A stretch of 64,000 nucleotides of DNA from Arctopsyche grandis (taxonomy: Eukaryota; Arthropoda; Insecta; Trichoptera; Hydropsychidae): contig NC_135356.1 in assembly GCF_051622035.1 (NCBI RefSeq), forward strand, positions 23,652,839 through 23,716,838, given 5' to 3'. Position 1 is the stretch's first letter. Each line of letters starts with the position of its first letter. The notes under the pieces were generated by a model. The model had not been told where the DNA came from. It saw only the letters and a list, made by a program, of their open reading frames with translations, and searched no databases. Made by a program: the position numbers and the translations under genes. Shown piece by piece: positions 12,740-27,600 of the stretch.

Positions 12740-13390
12740 GCAGGGCCGTCCCGAGGTTATTTGGCGCCCCAGGCAATAACTTATTTTGTTCTGAACTTCG
12801 TTCACCTTGAAATCGAGACTCACGACAAATAAAACGGCACGTGCTCCCCCCCGTGCATGAATCCCCGGATGAGTCACCCGCACACATGCATATATACGTA
12901 CAATTAAATTAGTTCTATCACGAAGTGAAAATCAAGGTATGGATATTTTTTGGCAATTTGACCAAAAAACCGGGAAATTTGAAAATTCATAGATTTTTTT
13001 TAAATACGTCAATATAATATGTCAGTAAATAAGCTAAGTTGAAAATAAACATTAAGAATTATAGTAAAATTATTTATTTATTCGAAATTTTTGTATGCAA
13101 GATTTCCTTTTTGGATTCAAAATTTTTATTAAAGGTAAATTGTTATATATTTCTTCCTATTTTTCTACATATGTAAATAATTGATAAAGTATTCAGTATA
13201 ATTGAATAGTTTGATGGCAAATTTATATAAAAATAATCTTATAATCTTCCAAAAAACATCACGGAAATAGTTGTTTTTATTTATGTTTAAAATTGCAACT
13301 TTATATACTTTTTTTACACATTTTTAAAATATAATTTATGGAGATTTTACATTTACCAAAAATTAATTGTGCTGAAATTTATTGGTAAAT
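12740..13390. other. AT-rich stretch with a possible hAT fragment and a palindrome fragment
   Basis: CAGGGCCGTCCCGAGG near 12741, with GGCGCCCCAGG after it, resembles the end of an hAT-type element. GTATGCAAGATTTCCTTTTTGG near 13095 resembles the centre of the palindrome at 19133-19547. No gene is seen. Confidence 0.35.
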
Positions 13391-13391
13391 A

Positions 13392-13689
<298 letters not shown>

Positions 13690-13690
<1 letters not shown>

Positions 13691-14984
13691 CGCGATTCAT
13701 TGTTTGCAGATATGTACTTACTTGAATACAATCGAGTGAAAACTGCAATATTTAACAGAGCGATGAGTTTATATCATGTGTTATTTTTCCCGTTAACCAG
13801 TGTTCCTGTGATAAAGACAGAGTTTAGATATATCAGTACACCACTTCCATATTATCACCTCTTATCGCAAATGTTTATAACATAAATACAGCGACTCGAG
13901 TATTTTTAATTACATATATGATAACGTTGTTTGTTAATTGTATATATACTTGACAAAAAAGAAGCAATCAATAGTTTAAACAACGTTGATTTTTTTTTCA
14001 ATTTGATATACTATCATACTGCGGAGCACAGGTTACTGATGATTTTGAAATAAAATGTAACATTTATACTGAATGCTTTGTCCGTTTACTAGTGGAAAAT
14101 ACGTCTATTGGAAAGAAATTATACTAATTGTTCACTTACAATATTGAATTATGTTTTTAATTGTTTTAAGCCAACAGTATCTATCTCTACGACATGAAGA
14201 TAATTTTTTTTGACATGGCAATCAGTGTTTGCAAATCTTGATTTTTAGATAAACATGTATGTATGTATGTATGCACATAATCGTTAAGTAAATATCAGAA
14301 CCTCTTCAGATTCATAAATTTTAAATCAAGGTGCAAAATATTTAAAATGTTTCAAAAGTATACTCTTTACGTAGTATCGTGAAGTAAAGACCCTAAAGTA
14401 AAGTGTTAATTTAAACATTGAATAGAAATTCGTTTGTGAATATCGCAGTAGTACAGCCCTAATGGTTTCAATTGGTTTCCGGAAACCCGTTATTTAGTCT
14501 AAAAAATTCATATAATTTTTGTCAAAAATTATACAAGTCTTGAAAATTTAATAAAGCTTCATGTAATAGTGCTTTGGACGAAAAAAAAAGTATATTGTAT
14601 ATATGTATAGATTTTCAATTTAATTTTTTTGAAAAAAAAATTGGAAACCCGCTGTTCCGAAATTGGGGTGACACCACTGTCAGAATGTGTAATATAATTA
14701 TCCTCTATACGAGTACTGACAAAATTTAGTTTCAGATATCTTTGTGTAACTTATATGTATAATCAATAGCTATCTGTATATATAAATATATATATATATA
14801 CATATATTTTATGTATATATAATATAAAAGTATATCCTATCAAGTTTATATGATTCTCTCCATATGATTTTGAAAATCAGAAAAGAAAATTTAAAATACT
14901 TATATATAATAAATAAACGCAGAAGTCCATTTTGGGGTTAGTGACTTTTCAGTGTGTGTGTGTGTGTGTGTGTGAGTTTATGTA

Positions 14985-15020
<36 letters not shown>

Positions 15021-18000
15021 ACGTAAGATACAAAATGGCCGCCACGCCAATTTTTGTTTGTATTTCGTATACTCGTTTGTGCTTACAATTTGCTTGTGGT
15101 ACACCACGAGAACTTTGTGGATCCCAATGATAGCGAAACGGAAGCTCATACACCCACACACCCACTAGCTCACTCACATACTGAACAGCCACTGACCCCA
15201 AAATCGACCTTTGCCCTCACTTGTCAAATTTATTTTTGACTCAATAACAAACGTCAAACTCCCTATCAGTGTAAATTTGGCCGCAGGCAATGTATTAAAT
15301 CGGCCATTGTAAAACTCACAAAAAAGGCTGTAGGGAAAATGAAACGACACCACTGACATCATAATTTTACTGTCATATTTAAACACTCAACATACAAAAT
15401 ACTGACTTTTTAAAAATACCCTAATTGGGACGATAGAAATAGGAGATGGCATTAATTTTTATTGACATTAAATTATTTAATATTCATTTTCTATACTACA
15501 AGTGGCACCGTCGCGATGACACACAGAACTAATTATGCTGAATTCTAGACCTCCTAATATCATCTCATATTTAGGTTTCCTCGTCAATCACTCCATTGGC
15601 GTATGAAACAGTGAAAACATTCTCACTTGTCACATACAGCAGTTCCAAAATCATGTGACAATTTTTATGCTAATGTCCACTTCACACATGAATTTTGAGT
15701 CATCGCGATAGTATCAAGAAAACTAGTAAGTTAGTTTCAAATATTTTTCTAAGCTCTAGTTAATACATATATACACGTATGAGGTTTAATTTCGATAATG
15801 TTTTTATACGTGTATACATATATTTTACCCCCAACAGAACTAAATGATCTAATCATTGTTTCATCATTGCACTCGCCATCCCTTAATATGTGTATGTATC
15901 ATGAATTGAAATATACTTCTATATACAATGCTTTTATAATCCAATGGCTTATTTTATCTCACAATTTGCACTCTTTTTCACATTGAAAAATATCTCGATG
16001 AATGCACCTCAATATGTAAAAATTTTACAATTTCTGATCAATAATAAATACAGTTACAATGCGTGCACCAAACATTTAAAGTCTGTCCAATATTTAAATA
16101 CGCCGTTGTGAAATAAAAACATTGTAATATGAACATACAAATTGCACTGGGATTTTATTTTATTGGTATCGCCAATACATGTTCGATTTCAATGTGTTTT
16201 TCACAATGTTTGGCTATTAGCATACATCAATTGGAATATAATATTAACACATACATAGATACAATTACTTAATAGCTAATGTATAAATTAATTAATTTGT
16301 TTCACAGAAATATGTATTCATATTAAAAATTATTACACACATTTATTAAAAAAATGTAACTTTAATTGAAATAATTCATATTATAAATCTAACATAAATG
16401 CAATACTTAAAAATCAAAATTGTAATTTTTAGTTTCTGACACGAAACTAAATTTTTTACAACAATAAAATTAATATCTTTAGGTATATTGTACAACATCT
16501 TTTGTAAGTAAATTCGCATTCATTGAATTTAAAATAATTTTGTATACATTAAATCACATTTAATTTTGAGCAACCAAAATTTATTTTAATTGGAAAAAAA
16601 TATTGTTTCCAAAAAAGTTTCCTTTCGTCAGTCTTTCTCAAATTGTTTATTTTATTTACACACAAATAGGCAATACAATTAGTTAATTCAATTTTAAAAG
16701 AACATCAAGATTTGTAAATAGCAATATATGTTTTTTTATGCATCCCACAGAGGTCATTGTGATAAAGATATATGTATGTATACTAACAATATCTAATGCC
16801 ATAACTTATAGGAGCGAAATTCGACTCAAAACTCTATCTGCCTAGTACATATACAATAAGTATGTGCATATGAAATGGTCCTGATCAGAATTGGGCAAAA
16901 ATTTGAGTCGTATTTAGCATATTATTAAGGTATACATAGACGTATGGTATTTTGATTATTTCAAATAAGTCTATTGACAGTTTATAAAAAATTCGGGTCC
17001 CCTGCGTACGTTGCAAACGCCCATGAGTATTCTCAAATCTAATCATACACAATAAAGGTACGATTCGAAATATAATAGTTTATATTAATATAAGATATTA
17101 GACGAATATCACAACATATTTACCAATATATATTTTATATATATGAGTGAAAATACTAACTAAATACTAATGAAAAGAGAGATCTGGGTCATTTTTATTG
17201 TTATATCTCAATCCTTCCCTTTCTTGTATTTAATTCGGATATATTCTGTTCAAAATTATTAAAATGACTGTTCTCCAAAAATATATCCAAATTAACAACT
17301 GTACTAGTTTCCATCGAAAGATAGACCCTGATGATTAACCTATGATAGGGATTGAATTAAACCACAAACTAACTGGAAAATACAAACACGAATGAAGAGA
17401 AATATTGGCACAAAAATCCAACCTACTCACTTAAATCTATTACAGAAGACAAATACAAATGCAATGGAGATAAAAACCTTTTCCTCAGATTTTGACTTTT
17501 TGAAAAAAACCGTTCTCAACAGAAAAATTTTACACTGTGAATTCTGCTACTTTCAAAATTGAATATATGTATGTATTTACATTTAACCCTAGTACGAATA
17601 TTATAATTTTCTAACACAAACGGATACGGTTCATTGGCCTGCTTTTTAGATGTTTTACTGTTTATTTTGGTTCTAACTTATTTTAAAAGTCATACTATGA
17701 TTTCTTTTGATGAAATAAAATATATTTTAATTAAAAATAATAAATAACACTTTGGAAAAGAAAAGTAAGTTAGTTGACGTAATTTTATATTTTACAGGTA
17801 TTGCTTTGATTAAAATGAAAATAATTTATTTGTATCAATTAAAACAACGTTTCACGTTAGAGCCGTGATAATCAACCCGTGGCTTGCGGGCCGCATGCAG
17901 TCTTTTGCTGCTAAAATTGTATATATTCCAGAATATTTAATTCCATACCTGATTTTTGATAGCATATTGTCGACATGGACATTCAAAAATTCATTCCGAC

Positions 18001-18484
18001 TCATAATTAGACGAATAGAATGAATTTCTGATCAGATATAATCTTTATTTCTTTATTTCCATCTCTATTGATCAAATTTATCTTTGGATATAAAATATTA
18101 TCGTTTATTTTATCCCAAATATCTGAAATACATTGGTTTCAATTTTGAAATTTTTCTTTACTATTTTTATTATTGAATGTTATAAAATGCAGTAGAACTT
18201 TCAAAATGCATAAGCCCGTAGTATGTAATTGCCGTAGCGGTTGCGTTCCAAAATTTTTTTTTCTGGCGAACCTACAGGCCTGAAAATGTTTTATTGTAAT
18301 AAATAAATAAGGTAATTAGTCATTAAAGGAAATATTAGAAGGATCCTAAACAATTTTTTTTACAGTCGAGTTAAGAGTTGGACCCACCTTATCCGGATTG
18401 AGGTTAAAAAAATGATAAACGAAGTTTTTTATGTCTACTTGTTTCGTGTTCGCATCATCCAGTTCGGTTTAATCACCGAACTGT
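13690..18484. other. Intergenic AT-rich DNA with a (GT)n microsatellite; no gene recognised
   Basis: A GT microsatellite lies at about 14953-15020. At 14630-14690 there is a fragment (GGAAACCCG, then TTGGGGTGACACCACTG) that recurs inverted at 63939-64000. The rest is very AT-rich, with short broken frames only. A minus-strand AATAAA at 18290-18295 may end the transcript of the membrane-protein gene at 18688. Confidence 0.5.
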
Positions 18485-18654
18485 AATCCATCCGCTGTGG
18501 GAAGACACAGGTAAAACGCACTATTAACCCCATCTCGACCAATAGCATTTCGTATGTGCAATTTTCTATTGTCTATACGAACTGCTATTGGTGGAGAGGC
18601 GGTGAAAGAGATGGCATGTACGTTTTACCTGTGTCTTCCAGCAACGGATGGATT
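18485..18654. mobile_element. 170-bp palindromic MITE just past the stop codon of the membrane-protein gene
   Basis: The left end AATCCATCCGCTGTGGGAAG and the right end (minus strand) AATCCATCCGTTGCTGGAAG are inverted repeats continuing through ACACAGGTAAAACG. It starts 34 bases beyond the stop codon at 18688. If the poly(A) signal at 18290-18295 is used, the hairpin is in the 3' untranslated region. A diverged relative lies at about 20995-21165. Confidence 0.65.
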
Positions 18655-18687
18655 ATACCTATAGGTATAATAAATGTATGGAAATGG

Positions 18688-21600
18688 TTACTCGTATTCT
18701 GGCTGAGAGGGAATGGGCGAAGAACGCGACAATAGCCGCTGTGGGAGAATGTGCAGATCCACCGTTTCGTAAGTCAAATCCCCTGCGGACAACTCTGAGT
18801 AATAAGCACTACTAGGATTGGAGCCCTCCATGTTTAAAAGGGCCGGAGTACGATTCAACTCCCTCTCGATGTGAGTGTAGTGGTTTTGGGCCGGAGGCAG
18901 TGAACACTTCTTGGCCCTCTCGACACTCTCATGTACTGCTTCGCTTTCGACAACTCGATTCACTTCACCACTGGAGGTGCTTCTGGGGCTGTTCCTTGCG
19001 TTTCCACCTAAAAATCAATATTTCCAAAAATAAAACAATTAATTTCGTTCTAAGCTTCCACCTGACCTCTGGCATTTTTGGGTATTTGTGTCACTCGCTT
19101 GTCTCTGCAGAGAGGGTTAATAGGTAAGTGCAGAGTGACGCGGAGGGGGATGACTAACCATTTATGAAAAAAGCTTGTAAAAAGAGATTTATCTCTCGTC
19201 GGGTATCAAGCTATGAATGATGTCGAAACAGAAATCCTGTTGACAAATCCCCCATTCATTATATCTCTTGTAATACAGTCTACATTTAATTAAAATTTTG
19301 ATTCCAAGAAAGAAATCTTGCATAAGAAAATTGCGAATAAATAAGCAATTTTCGTATGCAAGATTTCTTTCTTGGTTTCAAAATTTTAATTAAATGTAGA
19401 CTGTATTACAAGAGGTATAATGAATGGGGGATTTGTTATCAGGATTTCTATTTCGACATCATTCGTAGCTTGATACCCGACGAGAGATAAGTCTCTTTTT
19501 ACAAGCTTTTTTCATAAAGGGTTAGTCATCCCCCTCCGGCGACACTCAATAATTCTCAATGCTTATTTTCAACTTAAACTATTTACTGCCATATTATGTA
19601 TATTGATACATTTTAAAAAAATCTATGAATTTTCAAATATCCCTGTTTTTCTGTCTACTCGAATTTCTCACATTTCATAATTAAACGACTTTTTATTTTC
19701 ACCGAAATGTTTTGAATTTGTTCTGAATTAATTGGGCAGATAGTTGCAAAAAAATATTACTATGGACAGTATAAAAATCCTCGCGCTGCCAGTGGTCACA
19801 GAAAGAGATGTGTGTAGATATGTAGATGGTGACCGGTAAAATGCACTCGAGACACTTGCACTCTCGAGACATCCAAACTCTCAAAGATGCTAAGCGAGAA
19901 GTAATGCATTGGAATTTGTGGGGTATTGGTATGTTATCCGAGGGTGCTAACCTTTCTTTGTCGAATTCTATTGCGTACGTTATTTTTGAGCGCCTTTGAA
20001 AATTATCACATATCGAAAGTGCGCTACTATTCAGTGCAATTCAGTGCATCTTTCCGGGAACCGTGTGTAGATACATACATAATATATGGACGAGCATTTT
20101 CAAAATCTGAATGGTACGTAAATTGCACTCGCGACCAAATCAAATTTGACCAAATCACTTGAAACTTGTAAATTAGGCCTTATATTATACTACAAAACTA
20201 TTATCTTTATACAAACAATATACATAATGTTCGCTATATGCACCAAGCAATAATTTATAAGTTGTTCTGCAAAACGGGTCCATGCAACTTACATAAGTAA
20301 TATATCAACCCTTCTACATATAATTGATTAATTATTAGGCGTATATGTTATAGTGCAAGTGTTCATTTGGTTCGTTCATGAATATACTATTTTGTTCATA
20401 CACGCACCAATCTGACCAGTTATAGTGTAAAAAAACGAACAAACGAACTATTTTATTCATGCGCAAACTAGTAGGCATTAGTTTAAGTATTCTCAATCGT
20501 TTGTACTCCATATGTATGCCTGCTTAATCTGGGTTGCAATATTTTTAATATTAGCGGAAACGAAAATTATAGCAACGTTACAATGCGGTTTCCGTAGAAT
20601 TTTCCTTTAAAATACTTCGCATTTTAACATTGTCGCAACAAATAAAAGTTTTATGAGACACCTGGTGAGTCTATTTGAAGATAGTTTTTGACTATTAGCA
20701 CTTGAACTAAAACGTGTACATTCGGAGTGAGCATTTGGACTGTAACATATACACTAACATTAAAAAAAGGTAATATTATACTATAAATATTAACAAGAAA
20801 AATGTGTAAAAGGGACAATGATCACTAGATCAGTAGCTATTAGAATATATCTAAAATGTATTGTGAACATAATTTATTATACGAACAGTAAAAAGCATTT
20901 AAAAAAAACTCCTTCTAGAATTTATCAACCCTTCTAATACATGTTTTCTAAATACAATCATAAAACTTTTATAAGACACTATAAGAAGGCACTTGAAAAT
21001 ACTACAAGAAGACACTTGGGAAAAACGTACATGATGCCTCTAAACCAGTAGCATTTCGTATAGGCAATTAAACATTGAATTTGCGAAATGCTATTTGTCG
21101 AGATGACGTTTAAGCTAAGTTTGACTTAAGTTTAAGTGTCTTCCTACAGCAGATGAATTACAATAGTGCCTACTAGTAGCAAACTTTACAAGTTTTATTT
21201 TACAATACATGCTGTTTAAATATTACACATATGAGTCAAGTCCTTTTTGCAGAACTACGTCCTTTTATTATAACACATACATACAAATGTTTCAATGTCG
21301 TAAACTTTAAGCAACGCAATTTATCAAATTTACATATATGCATATAATGTAACATCGCAATTTGCAACAAGATCGCAAGCGCATTTACATAGATACATCG
21401 TTACGGTTCATTTTGGGAATAGATCTCACCTGAGCAGTTAAAGTTCGTCATAATTCTCCTGAAAAACCAAGTAATTTTATAGTAGCCGTATAGTATTTTT
21501 AACATGTGATATATTTTGGCAAAAAGTTGTACCTCCAACACCTTGGCAAAGTTAGCATTACAATTGCGGTGACGGCAGCTGACGCCAATGCGACAATCAC

Positions 21601-24600
21601 CAGCGTCAAGATCCAACCGATGTCCTGTCCACCTGTAACCAACCGGTTGATTGATTGTTAGTTACGCTAGTGCAACCACCAGTGATGATGATGATGATGA
21701 ACGGGTTGAGAAAATTGCAAAATTACTAGAATCCTTGTCGGATGACGGGATTCTTTGATGGGGTCTCGCCCACGAGCACAAGTCGCACTTGAACTGATCT
21801 TCGTCGTCCAACTGGGTACCATCTGGTTCAGGTATCATCAAGTGCGGGGGCCGGGGTGGAGGCGGGGGAAATATGGCCCCAAAGTCGCCCCCCGCCTGCC
21901 ACACCTTCATCGAGTCGTCTTCATCCTGAAAAAATGTAGTGACACATTAAAATCACTGTGCTGCAGCGTAAATCAACCCAACCCTCTTCCTCCACTAATT
22001 ATACTTTCAACTTTCAAATTATACTGTGGGTACAAGGCTGTAGTGTGGGGAGCAGATGACCATGGACGCAAGATTGGGGGGGGGGGGGCGCCAAAACACA
22101 GTTGGTAATATACCAGACTATAGAAAATAATATACTTAATATAATATTATATTATATAAAATAATAAAGGAGTGAGGGGGGAGGCAAGTAGCACGTTTGC
22201 CTCCGGGTGCAACTACCCAAGCTACGGCTTAGTGTGGATAGTTTAGATGAAAAGTACCATGTATACATAATCTAATCTGTCTTATATTATTTTATAAATA
22301 TTTCAATTTATCAAAAATATATTAGACTAGTGTTGTGCCCGATAAAAACTTTCTACCTACCTACATGTAAACAATATAAAACACCAATAGAAAAATTAAT
22401 TAATTAAATAAATTTTCAATAGATGACGGTAAATTCTCTGCCAAGAGGAAACATTTTTAGCAAATAGTATATATAGAAGCTTTTTTTTTTTGGTTATTTT
22501 ATTCGTATATACGTTTTGGCAGTGGTTTAACTGTGACGTACATACATATGTATGTATGTTGAATCGAAACGACTATTATAGTACGGCGAGTGTTATCTCA
22601 GACAAACAGAATAGCGATATTATATATATGTATGATGATATACGTATGTATGTATATACATACGTATGAATAATAAACGATATAATTAAAGCGCGGACCC
22701 AGAGCGCGCCGTCTATTGTTCAATTATTGTAAATGCTTTGTAAAATAAGTTCGGCAAACCTTTAACAATGCATTTACAACATGTGAACAATGAACGGCGC
22801 GCTCTAGTCAGCTCTTTAGTTATAATTCATATGTATGCATTACTCCTGAAGAAAAAGTTCTTCGATCAATGTGTTTTGCTGGTGATGGTGTATGAATACA
22901 AAACTGACCGCCAGAATGTTGCATAAAGTCCAATGTACTCAAAAAATTATGGGACGACGTATGCTCGGTATTAAAAGAAGAGATAGGAAACGGAATACGA
23001 TGGTGAGAAGTATGACAAGGATGAAAGATAGACGAAAGAAATGCTCGAATAGTACCCGAGATAATGTAAAATGGTGCAAAGAAAGCCATAGTGGAAATGG
23101 GTGGATGAAATCAAAAAAATGTGTGGGGTGAGATGAATGAGTTTCTCAAAATATAGACGAATGGAAGTGTGTTGGAGAAGCCTTCATCCAGCATTGGAAG
23201 GCGAATGGCTGTGAATGATAATATACTTAATATTGATCCATGATCACATCTAAGAATGTGTTCAAAACAAAAATGTGACTTTCCAACTCAATTTGCTAGT
23301 CAAATGACGTTTTCACGAAAACCTAACCGCTTCATCTAACCTGGTTCCAACTTATAGTTGACTGCATTTTCAGTTGTAATTTATGTTGACCATTAAGAAT
23401 GTAATTCGCCATATAAATCAACTTGCGTGGATTAGACGGAATATATTCCAACTAGTCAAAATATATTATGACTGAAAATACACTTCAACTATAAAGGTAG
23501 TTAGTACCAAGGTAGCTGAAATATACTCCAACTGGTTAAAATATATTACAATTGGAAGATACATTTCAACTGTAACATACATATATAATGTTTGGACTCA
23601 TTGAAGTCATTTGCCCGAGTTTCGTGGCCTAAGACAGTGGCCACTGATATGGCTCTTAAATTGGCATAAGTATGGCTTTCATCTTGCATCCTGTTTGCAC
23701 ACGCGCAAGTAAGGTATATAAACGTCCTATTTGAGACTTTTCCAGGTAACATTATGCCATAAATATGGTGAGAAAGATTAAAAAAAATTAACGAGCTTAA
23801 ATAATTTAAAATAAGGTTGAAATTTGGTCAAATTTACGATTTTTGCAACTTTCCAAGACCGCCTTTTCCAATTTCCAAAATTCACTGTTTTCAACGTGTC
23901 CTCAGTTGTAAGTGCAAAGTAATACGTTTAAGTATATGTATGTATGTAAGTTTCACATTCCGCACAAATAAAAGCTGGAAAGCAGGCGTGATGGTAAATA
24001 GACATCCTTCATGATACACTACCCCCATCATCCCCCAGTGAAAGCGAAATATAAAAAAAAGTATTCCCCCCTGTTGTCCAATATTTGTCGTCGACGTCTC
24101 GTTACCGGATGAAAAGACTGGTTAAATTTGCAATGGAAAAGGGGAACGGTAAAGTCTACTGCTCCATACACATTATGCAGTGGATCGAGTGCATACTTAC
24201 AAAACTTGAAAATAAACTAAAAACACGAATCCACATAGTACCGTACAAATATGAATTTTTTAAATTATATTCTGGAAATCAACGGTACAAAATAAATTAT
24301 AGAACGAAGTGTGTACTATTAACAGATACTATGTTGAAAAATAAAAACTGTTTGACTTGTTTTTTTTTTTATTTTTTACCAAATCTCAACAAGCAACCCT
24401 CATCTGTATTTACTTTACGTGTAGTAAAAAGAGACCTACAAAATACGTTAAAGGGTTAAACAGCGAGCACGATTTAACATTGCATGTGAAATTTGTAAAA
24501 CGTGAAGGATCAAAAATCTCACGCCCACCTACATAACTCCCCTCGACTCTTCTCTTGTTCCTATTCAATGCTGTAATTTAAATATCTGTCTGCTCTAAGT

Positions 24601-27600
24601 GTATACCTGACGATTAATTAAAATATATCAAACAATTAATAGATTAACTCATATATGTACGTTAAAAAAAAAAAAAAAAAACACTTCAACAATAATAATG
24701 TTTAAAAAATACTTATTTCTTTACATGGTTTTCCAATCACAAACGTCTTTGACCAATCCAGCCAATCAGAAACGACTGTGACGACAGCTAATCAGTATAT
24801 ACAATGTAAATAAATCTTACAATATATATTTATAATCGAAAACTCGATTTACAAATTCGTTAAAAAAATTATACCAATAGTTGGGAATATTATTTACCGT
24901 TTACCGGTTTATGAAATTTGCACTTTGCAAATCCCTACACTGTATAAATACATTGATATGTTTTTATACATTTTAAACCTACCCAATATAATTAGTATTG
25001 TTTATAATTAGGAGTTTCAAAGATGACGTGTTCCTTGAAGGATATTGAATATCGTTCATTCCCACACTGAACTGATTTTGTCGATGAAATGTTTGTAACG
25101 GTCCATAAATGTCACCAGAGACATCAAAGAAAGTAAATACTCATTTCGCAGTCACCGATAAAACGAAAAAAGAAAGCTTCCAGAGACGTGAAAACGCTTG
25201 CAAAAGATTCTTTATGCATATTCTTGCAACTGCACCCCATCCTTCGCGACGCCTTGACATTAATAAAAAAAACAAATCTCAAAATAGTTTTTCCCGTCTC
25301 TGTAACAAAAAAAATGAAAAACATTCCCCCTGCACGATTCCCATTTGCGACAGATCCATTCATATGTAACTATTTACATATGTACATATGCAGGGCCGCA
25401 CCTAGGAGTTCAGCCACCTGTGTGCAAACTTAAATCAGCCGCTCTTAAATTTTATCAGCATTTTTATAAATCATATTAATTCAGGGTGCAGTGTTGAAAA
25501 TTTTAATCACAATAAAAATTAGCCAGAAAAAAACGGACAGAAAACCAAAGCATTTAGTTCTGAACAGGACCAGACGACCAGAGAGACTGGACGTTTTCAA
25601 ATTCATGCATGAAAATATAGTGTTTTTATCCCCAATCCCAGATATAGGACAATACTTAACATCCATGAAGAATTAATACATCTGGCAGTCGCAAAGACAA
25701 TAGAACATAAAAGACCTAGCTATATGCGGACCGAAGCTATACCTGCTATACCGTTATTTCCCTCTCATTTCTTTCGCCCGCCTTTATATTTCAACCGCCT
25801 GTGTGCGTCGCACACATTTGTACATATGGTAGGCACGGCCAGTGGCGTAGCGAAGGGGGGGGTCCGGGGGGTCTGGACCCCCCCTTGGCGGAGCGCAGTC
25901 GGCGGCAAAATATCCCACAAATTATCACAAATCCATGACAGATTTTTAGGACATTTATTTGAAAATTTCCAATGTTTGCTTCCCGATGGAAAAATCTCTG
26001 AACCATCAAGTATTTTAAAAAATAAGATAAAGACCTTGGGGGAAATTTACAACCAATATATATTTTGTGGGCCTTGCATTCTAACTGAAGAGTTGGAAAT
26101 GTGGTGGCAATATATAAGTACTAGTGAAAATCGACCAAAAAACGCACTAGCTGCAATTGCAATTTACAATCCTTCAATATTCCCCAATATTTACATACTA
26201 AAATATTTACATACTAAAAATATTTACATACTAAAATATTTACATACCAATATTTACATACTAAAAATTCTAGCAACACTTCCGATGACAATAGCCACAA
26301 GTGAACGAACGGAGCTTTTCCACACTACGACGACTAAAAACATATTTAAGAAATACGATGTCGGAAAATCGACTAAATGGACTTGCTTTATTAAATATTC
26401 ATAGGGATATAAATGTTAGTGCAGAAAAAATATTACATATGCCTACAATAAAGACACGAAGATTGGATCTGTGAATTTCATACTTTTTTAAAGTATTCAT
26501 TATTTTTATTTTATTTGAATTTAGTTCATACCATATTTTTATTATGTATTTACTTTATTTTTATATGTTGTGATTTTATATTAATTAAATATAAATTATA
26601 TAAATTATCTTGCCTATTTCCTGTCAAACCCCCCCCCCCCCTTGACAAAATCCTGGCTACGCCACTGGGCACGGCCCTGTACATATGTATGTGTGTGTGT
26701 GTGTGTGTGTGTGTACGTATAAACGTTTCTAGAATTGTGAAATGATAAATTTTCACTATTCTAATACTCATTAAGTGTAAGTTGTTTTTATTTAAGCAAT
26801 TTTAATGTACCGATTCCGAAACGATATATGTATTTACATGCTCTTTGTGTCCGACACGCATACATATATTTTAAAATCAATGCCTTTCTTTGAAGCGTGG
26901 AGTTCATAAAACTTTAAGTGTCTGTTGAACAATATTCAGTCGTGGCGTCTCTTTTGGCATCTCAATAAATTTGGTCTTTGCGGGCTATTGCGAATGACAG
27001 ATGTATGGATTCCATTGACGTTTGTGGGCGTTAAAGTTTCGTGTACTTTTTTCACGTGCGCGTATTATAAACTTTTAGCACATATTTGAGACTTCAAAGT
27101 AAAAATTCGGATGTGACCAACCCATGACTTTATCTATGTATGTATTTGAGGAATATAAGAAGGTCAAAAAACAAAATTAGATAATTAAAATTACATACAC
27201 ATTCACAAATACCGGTTATGGGAGCGTTTTCGATACAGATTGAGCACGAATGTAGGGAAACTTACACAAGACAAAAGTTCTACTTCCGACTGTCAGATTT
27301 TGTTCGAAATTGTTTTATTACTTATAATCACTATAATTAATATACACATTAAATATCAAGAAAATAAAAATAATGTAAAAGGTCAAAATAAAATAATGAA
27401 GTATTGATTAAAAAAAATATTACTTCTGGTTTAAGAATTCTGACCAAAACCTTATCAACTTTAAGTTAGTATATAAAGAATACAAATATAAATTTTCAGC
27501 TTGATACACTCGGGGGTGTGGAAAGAATAGTAGCCACAACATTTTTGACCTTTCTAAGAGGAAAAAAATCTCACTTCCGTTTTATTCTTTACTTTAAAAC

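Noticed and set aside
25109-25433. Overlapping 79-86-codon ORFs on both strands
   Set aside because: No domain or splice context, and frames compete on both strands in AT-rich intronic DNA.
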